From positions 1 through 64,000 of the forward strand of contig JANQMN010000132.1 of the NCBI GenBank assembly GCA_028280065.1: DNA of 64,000 nucleotides, in the 5' to 3' direction. Both the position numbers and the translations under genes were made by a program. Below the pieces are notes generated by a model. It saw only the letters and a program-made list of their open reading frames with translations, was not told where the DNA came from and ran no database searches. This stretch comes from Hahella sp. GTDB lineage: Bacteria; Pseudomonadota; Gammaproteobacteria; Pseudomonadales; Oleiphilaceae. This document shows positions 25,659-33,012 of this stretch, one piece after another (positions within the stretch are counted from its first letter, which is position 1; each line of letters starts with the position of its first letter).

Positions 25659-26300
25659 ATGAAGTTAACCCACAATCCACAGCAAGCCAGATCTATTGCC
25701 ACTCAGAAGAAGCTGCTCGATGCACTATCCAAGCTCTTGCGGCATTCGTATTTTGAAAATATCACTACCAAGCAAATTGCCGATGAAGCGGGATTGACAC
25801 CTGGGACGGTCTATCGCCGGTTCAAGGATAAGGATGCAATGCTGCCGGTGTTATACCAGCAATATGATGATCAAATTCAGGAATGGAGTGAGCAATTATG
25901 GGATGGGGCGAGCCTTTCCAAGTTAACTACACTCGAATCGCGGATGGAATATGCCATTAGGAAGTTGGTGGACTTTTATGAGGAGCATAAAGGCATATTG
26001 CGTACCCTTCATTTATACAGCCGGTTACGTGGTGAACTGACAGTGCCGGGAGTATCGGAACGGCGGGAGAGCCAGTTTCGCAGGCTATTAGATCCGGTAT
26101 TTGAACTTGCGGATCCCTCGGTACCCGCCATTCGGTTTCGGATGCTGATCCTGGTTTTATTGAGCAGTATTCATGAACAAGTGTTATACAAGGAGTCAAA
26201 ACCTGCCTGTATTTTGGCTTTGGAGAAAGAAACCTTTATTCAGGAGATAGTTCTGAACTTGACTGGCTACCTCTCTCCCGACTTGAGATTGATAAATTGA
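25659..26300 (+). CDS. TetR family transcriptional regulator
   Basis: This 213-residue regulator has an N-terminal TetR helix-turn-helix: ATQKKLLDALSKLL, then ITTKQIADEAGLTPGTVYRRFKDKDAML (about residues 36-63). A helical ligand/dimer domain fills the rest. The inducer is unknown. The gene is divergent from the CPBP protease, and two identical 18-bp palindromes lie between them, which strongly suggests that it represses both itself and the protease. No other gene follows closely on its strand. Confidence 0.93.
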   Translation: MKLTHNPQQARSIATQKKLLDALSKLLRHSYFENITTKQIADEAGLTPGTVYRRFKDKDAMLPVLYQQYDDQIQEWSEQLWDGASLSKLTTLESRMEYAIRKLVDFYEEHKGILRTLHLYSRLRGELTVPGVSERRESQFRRLLDPVFELADPSVPAIRFRMLILVLLSSIHEQVLYKESKPACILALEKETFIQEIVLNLTGYLSPDLRLIN

Positions 26301-26725
26301 AGCGGTTAGATTGCATTGGAAACTCATCCGGAAGCATCCCGTTGTTGCGGTGTCATCCTAGGAAATCTCCTCTTAACCGGGAAATAAAATTATGGAAAAC
26401 CTGGATGTATTTGCGCTAGCCAGCCCCTGTAACAGTCTCCTCACTATGCAAAGAAGATAAGTTTGCAGCGTGGCGTTTTTGAAATCCGCGTTCTTCGCCC
26501 GATTTTCGCCAAAGTAAAGTGCTCGGTATTCGTACCAAGCCGAGTTGAATGATTGCAGCCATGCCTTTTGCTGGAGCATTTTTTCGGGGGGATGCCCGGT
26601 CCAGTCCTTGGGTAGGCGTGATTTATCACTAAAATGCTAATAAAAACAAAACTATATGCCAGTTGGTGAAGGTTTTGCTTGATTTTTTCCAGCAGTAAAC
26701 AAACGATTGGTGGAGAAAACAAGGA
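26301..26725. other. Intergenic region without recognised gene
   Basis: About 425 nt between the TetR and globin genes. Only short frames lacking ribosome binding sites and family resemblance occur on either strand. The promoter of the globin gene is expected in the last 100 nt. No hairpin with a T-run was found. Confidence 0.4.
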
Positions 26726-27157
26726 ATGACCCCGGAAGAAATCAAGTTGGTACAAGATAGTTATGCCAAAGTGACTCCCATTGCTGGAAAAGCAGCCGAA
26801 CTCTTTTACGGAAAGCTGTTCGAAATAGCACCCGAAGTAAAACCACTGTTTAAGACCGATATGGCGGAGCAGGGGCAAAAACTGATGTATATGATTGGGG
26901 TGGCCGTTAATGGTCTAACCGACTTAGGGAAAATTGTACCGGCGGTGCAACAACTTGGTATCAGGCATCTTGATTATGGTGTAACCGAAGATCACTTTGC
27001 ACCTGTCGGCGAAGCGTTATTGTGGACCTTGGAACAAGGTTTGGGGGACGCTTGGAATGAGCCTGTCAAAAACGCATGGACAACGACCTACTGTTTGCTC
27101 ACCGATACCATGATCGCGGCCATGAGGACGGCCCGGAATGCCCCGGTTGAATCTTAG
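26726..27157 (+). CDS. Single-domain bacterial globin
   Basis: This 143-residue haemoglobin of the Vitreoscilla/flavohaemoglobin globin-domain type has Tyr28 at helix B10 (ELFYGKLFE), a probable distal Gln near 49-51 and the proximal haem ligand His81 in QLGIRHLDYGV. It ends after the H helix with no flavoreductase domain, so an external reductase is needed for NO dioxygenation. Oxygen or NO binding in the cytoplasm is expected. It is convergent with the PF10118 gene and is the second oxygen-binding protein in the window besides the hemerythrin. Confidence 0.9.
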   Translation: MTPEEIKLVQDSYAKVTPIAGKAAELFYGKLFEIAPEVKPLFKTDMAEQGQKLMYMIGVAVNGLTDLGKIVPAVQQLGIRHLDYGVTEDHFAPVGEALLWTLEQGLGDAWNEPVKNAWTTTYCLLTDTMIAAMRTARNAPVES

Positions 27158-27206
27158 GGTATGTTGACCCAAGGGTATCGTTACTAAAAGGGCAATTTTT
27201 TGCGAA

Positions 27207-28130
27207 CTAGCTATGCTCCTGGAAGTGACATTTGGCAAGTTGATATGTTGCATGCTTATTGTTGGACCAATGCGCTGCACCGCTTCGGCAATAACCAGGT
27301 AATTCACGGATCAATTCCATGGTTATGCGCATGGTCCAAAATGCGAACAATCTGAGATTTGCCGCTTTCCAAATCAGCCCGTCTTTGAGCATGAAATAGA
27401 GTTGGGTACCGAAGACTGCCACCAGAGTTAACGGCATCCAAAGGGTGACGAGGAGTATAGGCAGCAACAGCTTATGGTTTGGATATTTCGCACGGTATAA
27501 GTCTAAGCAGACAGACTGATGTTCCAGTTCCTCCAGCGCATGCCAATCTAAAAATTTAATTAACTCATTGCGCTTCCTACCGCAGATCAGGCCACGATTT
27601 TCGGTGTAGGTTGCCGCGAGGGTGCCGGTAAAATACTCAAAGGCGGCAGGAATACTGGTTGCCGGGAGCAGTCTTTTCAGCAGTTGCATAAACTTGCTTT
27701 GGAAAAATGTAAACAGCCGAATAGCGGGATACCGCTTGGCCAATATCGTATTGGTGTGCCGGTGCCAGCGTGCGTGAGCGCCTTCCTGGCGAATGAGCGC
27801 CAAAACTTCGTATCTTAATTTAGGATCGTTAATATCATCGATTTCTTGCCTGGCAACCTCCATTACTACCCGTTCCGATATAGGAATGAATACCGAAAGC
27901 GCGTTAAAAAAGTGACTGATAACAGGATCGTTCAACCAGACTTTTTCAGACCTGTTAAATCGGAACTGTGGTGACCTCCGGGTGATGACCACAGAGTTTG
28001 GGGTAGAGCTCGGTTTATTCGCTTGTTCAACTGGGAGTTCCGGGATCATTTGGTGTAGAGCATTCCATTTAGGCAAGTTGGTGTAATCCATTTGATCGTG
28101 TGACCAGTGGATTAGATTAAATATATGCAA
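27207..28130 (-). CDS. PF10118-type metal-dependent hydrolase family protein
   Basis: This 307-residue protein resembles the 'predicted metal-dependent hydrolase' family PF10118, a ferritin-like helical fold. Candidate di-metal ligands are Glu in VMEVARQEIDDI, the block LIRQEGAHARWH, the YTENRG segment and HALEELEHQ. A hydrophobic pair of helices at about 210-245 (LLPILLVTLWMPLTLVAVF) could anchor it to the membrane. The activity is unproven for the family. The first ATG is used; the internal MDYTNLP start near residue 14 is an alternative. It is convergent with the globin gene. Confidence 0.75.
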   Translation of the reverse strand: MHIFNLIHWSHDQMDYTNLPKWNALHQMIPELPVEQANKPSSTPNSVVITRRSPQFRFNRSEKVWLNDPVISHFFNALSVFIPISERVVMEVARQEIDDINDPKLRYEVLALIRQEGAHARWHRHTNTILAKRYPAIRLFTFFQSKFMQLLKRLLPATSIPAAFEYFTGTLAATYTENRGLICGRKRNELIKFLDWHALEELEHQSVCLDLYRAKYPNHKLLLPILLVTLWMPLTLVAVFGTQLYFMLKDGLIWKAANLRLFAFWTMRITMELIRELPGYCRSGAAHWSNNKHATYQLAKCHFQEHS

Positions 28131-28607
28131 TAAATTGCATATGGATGAGTATAGCGAAATACTGACAACAGGAGTGGGAAACGCCTCACAATTACCACCT
28201 TGAAGACTTACCTGAAAATTATCCTACACTTGATAACGAATAGTCTTTTGAAAAACACCGCCAATGCCTAGTTCCTCAATGTGGTAACAATTATTCACAA
28301 CGATATCAACGATATCAACGATGCCAAGACTATCGTCGATATGGATCAAGGCTTTGAAGTGCATCTGATAGACTTCTATACTTTATGCAAGCTAGCGAAA
28401 CGGCCGGGACTGTATCACCTTCAGCGTTTTCGGTAATACTGTTGCACAAACCCGATCTTTGTCTTTCGGTCGCATCGCCATTCGTCAACCTGTTAATTAT
28501 TGTTCCTCCACTCAACTTGTCTGTATAGTTGTGCGCTTGGCTTTCCGCCTCTTTTCCCTCGTAAGACCGGTTTATATTATAGGAGTCCAAGTTTTTTAGG
28601 GTACGGC
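28131..28607. other. Intergenic region with short tandem repeat
   Basis: About 475 nt between divergent genes. At 28301-28327 a 9-bp unit CGATATCAA is repeated (third copy CGATGCCAA). No gene, RNA or clear promoter was identified. The frame upstream of 28608 stays open from 28500 but lacks a start codon with a ribosome binding site. Confidence 0.4.
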
Positions 28608-29726
28608 ATGAACCGCTATTATCGATTCTTTAACCTCCTTGGTTTGGCTCTGGTGTTTCTATTTGCCGGATGCCAACCAAATCAATCTTCCGATCCTATC
28701 ACTACCGGAGTAACGTCGCCTGTGGCTAGTCCTTTATCCTTGAACTTGCAGGAAGCAACTAATCTCATTCAGCTTCCGTTACATTGCCTTCAGCAGGAAT
28801 ATCCAAACCGCCTGGGCCAGACCTTGGGCAGTGGGGAAGATATCGCCGAGCCTCATGTGCTTCATCCGGCCTTTTTTGGCTGCTTTGATTGGCATTCTTC
28901 GGTCCATGGACACTGGTCCCTGGTTAAGCTGCTAAAAACCTTTCCAAGTATTGAAGGCGCTGATATTGCGAAAGCGAAACTTCAGGAGAACTTGTCCGCC
29001 GAAAATATTCTGGCTGAAGTAAAGTACTTCCAAGGGAAGTACAACACCTCCTTTGAAAGAACATATGGTTGGGTTTGGCTGCTAAAACTCGCGGAGGAGC
29101 TTCATACCTGGCGCGATCCATTTGCCAAAGAACTGGATAAGAATCTGCAGCCATTAACAGATTTGATCATCCAGCGATACCTGGAGTTCTTACCGAAGTT
29201 GCTTTATCCCATCCGGGTGGGCACCCATTCCAATACGGCTTTTGGCCTTACATTTGCCTGGGATTACGCAGCAACCACCGATCACCAGGAGTTAAAGAAC
29301 CTCATCGGTAAACGTGCCCGTGATTATTTTCTGAATGATGCCAATTGCCCGTTAAGTTGGGAGCCGGGAGGGTACGATTTCCTTTCCCCATGCTTTGAGG
29401 AAATTGATCTGATGCGAAGAGTATTGGAAAAGGCGGAGTTCGAGTCTTGGATTAGGAAATTCTTGCCGGCATTGCTGGAACCGGATTTTGCATTACCCGT
29501 TGGCAAGGTTTCTGATCGCAAAGACGGACTTCTGGTTCACTTGGACGGACTTAATTTCAGCCGGGCATGGGTGCTTTATGGCCTGGCTAGGCAGTACCCC
29601 GGGTTTGCTCACTTAAATGCCATTGCCAACGCCCACGTGCAACATTCCCTTCCTGAACTCGTGGGCGATAGCTATGAAGGTGGGCATTGGTTGGGTTCAT
29701 TCGCCATTTTGGCGCTTGCTAACTAA
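28608..29726 (+). CDS. DUF2891 family lipoprotein
   Basis: This 372-residue protein starts at ATG 28608 (MNRYYRFF), which gives a clean lipoprotein signal ending LVFLFAGC; the frame extends upstream only through a non-ATG start. The rest matches DUF2891: HPAFFGCFDWHSSVHGHWSL, the AEVKYFQGKYNTSFERTYGW region (within about 125-150), RVGTHSNTAFGL and YEGGHWLGSFA at the end. The repeated helical pairs and His-rich patches suggest an (alpha/alpha)n barrel, as in some glycan-active proteins, but no activity is known. Its stop overlaps the Nudix gene stop by 4 nt (convergent). Confidence 0.85.
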   Translation: MNRYYRFFNLLGLALVFLFAGCQPNQSSDPITTGVTSPVASPLSLNLQEATNLIQLPLHCLQQEYPNRLGQTLGSGEDIAEPHVLHPAFFGCFDWHSSVHGHWSLVKLLKTFPSIEGADIAKAKLQENLSAENILAEVKYFQGKYNTSFERTYGWVWLLKLAEELHTWRDPFAKELDKNLQPLTDLIIQRYLEFLPKLLYPIRVGTHSNTAFGLTFAWDYAATTDHQELKNLIGKRARDYFLNDANCPLSWEPGGYDFLSPCFEEIDLMRRVLEKAEFESWIRKFLPALLEPDFALPVGKVSDRKDGLLVHLDGLNFSRAWVLYGLARQYPGFAHLNAIANAHVQHSLPELVGDSYEGGHWLGSFAILALAN

Positions 29727-30319
29727 AGGAAAGCCTCTGTGATCGCCCGCACGATTTCGGGGCCTCGTTCCAACTGTCTAACTCTTTTCCAAAGCCGCTC
29801 CGGCTCTGCATTATAAAAATGTAGTAACTGGCTGGACTCTATCCAGTGTAGTTCCCGGCGCTTTTTAAAGCGCCGGTTGTTATCCAACCGCCACGCGGTA
29901 TTTAGTGGATCGAGATCTTTATATGCAAACTCCACGAAGAAGGAGCGCCATTCTTTGGGTTTTTCCTGGTCCAGGATTTGTCGCCGGCTCCACCAATCCG
30001 GATGGGTCGCCAACGTCGATTCTAAAAGCTTGAGAACTTGTGCAGCCTGACTGGCAATCCTTTCCGGGGAGCGCACCGCCTGGTCAATGTCATCGCTAAG
30101 CCAAAGTGTTTCCGTCTCTTCGACAAACTCTCTTGCCGCCGTTTGTTTTTGTGATTCGCCGGGATTACTTCCGCCTCCAAAATCGATGAAATAACCGACT
30201 TTACGACCGGTAAAGGTTTTTTGTAAAAGAAAGAAAGTTTGCCCGGATTTTCGACAAAATGGGATTAGGCCGGCACTTTGCTTAAGAGGAGTAGGCGATT
30301 GGTGGCTGTCCGGAGGCAT
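29723..30319 (-). CDS. NUDIX hydrolase
   Basis: This 198-residue cytoplasmic protein has the Nudix box GGGSNPGESQKQTAAREFVEET, split here as GGGSNPGES and AAREFVEET, at about residues 48-69. It keeps the catalytic REx2EE residues, while the final Gly of the consensus is replaced. Such enzymes cleave nucleoside diphosphates linked to another moiety; the substrate is not predictable. It is convergent with the DUF2891 lipoprotein gene, with a 4-nt stop overlap, and is followed upstream by the FmdB-like gene on the same strand. Confidence 0.85.
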   Translation of the reverse strand: MPPDSHQSPTPLKQSAGLIPFCRKSGQTFFLLQKTFTGRKVGYFIDFGGGSNPGESQKQTAAREFVEETETLWLSDDIDQAVRSPERIASQAAQVLKLLESTLATHPDWWSRRQILDQEKPKEWRSFFVEFAYKDLDPLNTAWRLDNNRRFKKRRELHWIESSQLLHFYNAEPERLWKRVRQLERGPEIVRAITEAFL

Positions 30320-30371
30320 ATTTATTTAAGGCAATAAGCGATAAACTTCGCACAGGCCGGAATTCGGACCG

Positions 30372-30623
30372 CTAAATCATCGAACATTGGCCGCCGCAGC
30401 CGTTAGGTTTTCCGCATGCGGGTTCCGGATTTTTCAACGCATTGCTTTTAACAACGCTGGAGCCTCCTATCAAACGTGTGACTTTGGTTTCCGGGGCGAT
30501 GGTACCGGGGTCCAAATCACCGATGTCGCAGAGTTCCTGCCAGGTTTCTGCTTTTAACGATAGGGAATGCTTAACTTCGTAGACCTCTTGGTTTGCTTCG
30601 CAACGGTAGTCATAGGTTGGCAT
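30372..30623 (-). CDS. FmdB-like zinc-ribbon family small protein
   Basis: This 83-residue protein begins MPTYDYRCEANQEVYEVKHS, the form of FmdB-type putative regulatory proteins, and ends with a Gly-Cys-rich tail PACGKPNGCGGQCSMI. Family members normally have a first CxxC knuckle after YxYxC; here the second Cys is replaced (CEANQ), so zinc must be bound differently or not at all. It is on the same strand as the Nudix gene, about 50 nt upstream of it. The function is unknown. Confidence 0.75.
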   Translation of the reverse strand: MPTYDYRCEANQEVYEVKHSLSLKAETWQELCDIGDLDPGTIAPETKVTRLIGGSSVVKSNALKNPEPACGKPNGCGGQCSMI

Positions 30624-30740
30624 GGCGGTACATCCCGTAGATAAATGAAAACACCATTCTAACGTATGATAGAAATCTTTTGAAAACCCGTTAGTAGCTA
30701 ATACTCCGGAAGAGGTAGACTTGTTGTGCCAAAACAGTCG

Positions 30741-30926
30741 TTACCCATAAGCGAAGTGTCCTGGATCTTGGTAAATGGGTTGGTCAATCTTTACTGCTGG
30801 CCGCTTAGTAACGCCCTGTTCCTGAAGATGTTTGCGTATTTCGGCCATGCGTACTTGATATCGGAGTTCGCCAACGACCATCGTAAGGATAAACACCAAT
30901 ATAAGTGAAGGAATATGAATAATCAT
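30741..30926 (-). CDS. Small single-span membrane protein, hypothetical
   Basis: This 61-residue protein has one N-terminal hydrophobic segment (IPSLILVFILTMVVG, about 5-19) and a charged C-terminal tail. It is supported by a strong ribosome binding site, CTGGAGGG with a 6-nt spacer before the ATG at 30926. I do not recognise a family. It lies between galU and the FmdB-like gene on the same strand with gaps over 100 nt, so it is probably monocistronic. Confidence 0.6.
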   Translation of the reverse strand: MIIHIPSLILVFILTMVVGELRYQVRMAEIRKHLQEQGVTKRPAVKIDQPIYQDPGHFAYG

Positions 30927-31049
30927 CTTAACCCTCCAGTGTTAGTGATGGAAAAAGGCGATATCCTTTTGCCTTTGACTTAAACCTACCAGAGTGTTTT
31001 AGGCGGGAAAAACTAGGTCTTGACAAAGCAGCCTATACAAGAATTGGAA

Positions 31050-31090
31050 TAAAAATAGAAACGGGAAGACGACGCTAGATCGACTTCCCG
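31050..31090 (-). terminator. Rho-independent terminator of galU
   Basis: On the minus strand CGGGAAG (31090-31084) pairs with CTTCCCG (31068-31062) and is followed by TTTCTATTTTTATTC. It begins 14 nt after the galU stop codon at 31104. Confidence 0.8.
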
Positions 31091-31103
31091 ATTATTTCAG
31101 ATG

Positions 31104-31943
31104 TTACCCTTTTCCTTTTTGATAAAAGTTTTCAAACACATAGTTGGTCGCTTCGACAAAGCCTTCGATACTGCCGCAATCAAAACGCCGGCCTTTGAAT
31201 TTGTATGCCAGAACACAACCATTTTTTGCCTGGGTCAGCAAGGCGTCGGTAATTTGAACTTCACCATTTTTGCCAGGTTCGGTACTTTCAATAATTTCGA
31301 AGATATCCGGCGTTAAAATATAACGGCCGATAATGGCATAGTTGGTGGGGGCTTTTTCTTTCGGCGGTTTCTCCACCATGTCGGTGATACGAAACAGGCC
31401 TTCTTTCATTTCTTCACCGGCGATGACTCCGTATTTATGCACCTCATCCATCGGCACTTCCTGGATCGCCACGATACTGCAACGGAACTGGTTGTACAGC
31501 TTACTCATTTGCGCCAAAACGCTGTCTTCGCCTTCTTCCACCACACAAAGGTCGTCGGCAAGAATAACGGCGAAAGGTTGGTCACCGATCATGGACCGGC
31601 CTGAAAGTATCGCATGACCAAGACCTTTCATTTCGTTTTGGCGGGTGAAAGTAAAGGTATTGTTATCAATCAGGTCTCTGATGGTGCCTAACAAGGCTTC
31701 TTTACCTGATCCGGCTATCTGAGATTCCAGTTCATAAGAAATATCAAAGTGGTCGGCGATAGCGCGCTTACCGCGACCGGTGACGAAGCCAAAACTATCG
31801 ATTCCCGCCGCGACTGCTTCTTCTACGCCGTATTGCACCAGCGGCTTGTTAACGATGGGCAACATTTCCTTGGGCATCGCTTTGGTAGCGGGAAGAAAGC
31901 GTGTGCCATAGCCTGCAACTGGAAACAAACATTTTTTTATCAT
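31104..31943 (-). CDS. galU: UTP-glucose-1-phosphate uridylyltransferase
   Basis: This 279-residue enzyme makes UDP-glucose from UTP and glucose-1-phosphate, the donor for many cell-surface glycans. The nucleotidyltransferase start KCLFPVAGYGTRFLPATKAMPKEMLP is intact (residues 3-28), with GLGHAIL, the ILADDL metal site, VEKPPKEKAPTN and the terminal RRFDCGS segment as in E. coli GalU. Length is normal. It has its own strong terminator. It may supply UDP-glucose to the glycan locus at 40-52 kb, although it lies 8 kb away. Confidence 0.97.
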   Translation of the reverse strand: MIKKCLFPVAGYGTRFLPATKAMPKEMLPIVNKPLVQYGVEEAVAAGIDSFGFVTGRGKRAIADHFDISYELESQIAGSGKEALLGTIRDLIDNNTFTFTRQNEMKGLGHAILSGRSMIGDQPFAVILADDLCVVEEGEDSVLAQMSKLYNQFRCSIVAIQEVPMDEVHKYGVIAGEEMKEGLFRITDMVEKPPKEKAPTNYAIIGRYILTPDIFEIIESTEPGKNGEVQITDALLTQAKNGCVLAYKFKGRRFDCGSIEGFVEATNYVFENFYQKGKG

Positions 31944-32241
31944 ACTAACTCCTGAACTTGATCCCTAAAGTTATCTGCATTTACAGGATGCAAAAGCTGT
32001 AAGTAGTGTAGTGCAGTTAACGATGTTGTGGGGCAAAATTTCACAAAGGCGAGAATTGAGCCTCATCATTTTACCCAGGTAGGTTGCAGCAAAAGTCAGG
32101 CCAATTCAGTGTGTATTTGGTTAGATCTGTAAGTAAGTCGATTCGTTGGAAATTGGTTGAAAAGTCGCCGTCCTTGGCTGCTCATGGCAATTTGGCGCAA
32201 ATTGAGATTAAGTATTTATTAGAGAACAAATTAGTGTGGCT

Positions 32242-32928
32242 TTAGCCGCACTTACTATCTCCACAGTTCAGACAAGTCTGGCAACCGTCCATTAGAATCA
32301 CGGCTTTTTGATTGCACTTTTTACAAGATGTCGCATTCGCGGGGAAGGCAAGGTCCTGATCTCCCTTGTGGCGTGATTCATATTCCGCCCGCTTCTCGGC
32401 AATCATGCGGCGATGGGCTTCGCTTAGCTCGTCTGCCTCAATGATGCCAAGGGCTTTCATGTGCTTTTCGATGACGGAGCCGATCTCAGCGACAAGGGAA
32501 GGCACGTACACGCCTCCTTTCTTATAGTAGCCGCCGTTGGGATCATGGACCGACAACAGTTCTTCCAGAAGGAATTTGATGTCGCCGCCTTTGCGGAATA
32601 CTGCGGAAATAACCCGAGTCAGCGCGATGACCCATTGAAAATGTTCCATGGACTTGGAATTGATGAAAATCTCATAGGGAAAACGCGATTCGTGATCCGT
32701 GCCCTCATTTAACAGGATATCGTTGATCGTGATATAGAAAGCATGCTCAGACACCGGCGGTTTGATCTTATAGGTCGTTCCTAGCAGAAAATCAGGTCGT
32801 TCGATATTTTCATTCATCACCTCCGGTTTTTCTTCTACCGGCGTCGGTTCTGCGGGTATTGGATTCTCGGCAGGTTGCGGTTGCTCAACCTTATAGCGGA
32901 TTATCTTCTTTTCGATTTTTACAGCCAT
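32242..32928 (-). CDS. nrdJb: B12-dependent ribonucleotide reductase, accessory small subunit NrdJb
   Basis: This protein of 228 residues is the C-terminal part of a split class II ribonucleotide reductase. A Pro/Glu-rich linker (about 18-45) leads to a TSCPD-type domain: FYITINDILLNEG, PYEIFINSKSMEHFQWVIALTRVISAVFRKGGD, then VPSLVAEIGSVIEKHM. The C-terminus has a four-Cys zinc ribbon, SCKKCN and CQTCLNCGDSKCG. ATG 32928 is chosen (MAVKIEKK) because GAGGACA lies upstream; the longer frame adds 11 unlikely residues. It is about 85 nt downstream of nrdJa, in the same order as the Pseudomonas nrdJab operon. Confidence 0.9.
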   Translation of the reverse strand: MAVKIEKKIIRYKVEQPQPAENPIPAEPTPVEEKPEVMNENIERPDFLLGTTYKIKPPVSEHAFYITINDILLNEGTDHESRFPYEIFINSKSMEHFQWVIALTRVISAVFRKGGDIKFLLEELLSVHDPNGGYYKKGGVYVPSLVAEIGSVIEKHMKALGIIEADELSEAHRRMIAEKRAEYESRHKGDQDLAFPANATSCKKCNQKAVILMDGCQTCLNCGDSKCG

Positions 32929-33012
32929 GGGTGTTGTCCTCTGTTTTTTCAGCAAATGCACATTGCTGGAGCATCTGCTGAGTGAATTCTGCGTTGTAGG
33001 TCACTTTCGGGG

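Noticed and set aside
26373..26579. 68-residue minus-strand frame between TetR and globin genes
   Set aside because: No ribosome binding site (CCCCCG precedes the ATG) and no recognisable family; it was left in the unassigned intergenic region.
28301..28327. Possible CRISPR-like repeat (CGATATCAA units)
   Set aside because: Only three 9-bp units without spacers; simple tandem repeat.
28330..28590. 86-residue minus-strand frame upstream of the DUF2891 gene
   Set aside because: Polar sequence without domain, crosses a short tandem repeat and the promoter region of the plus-strand gene.
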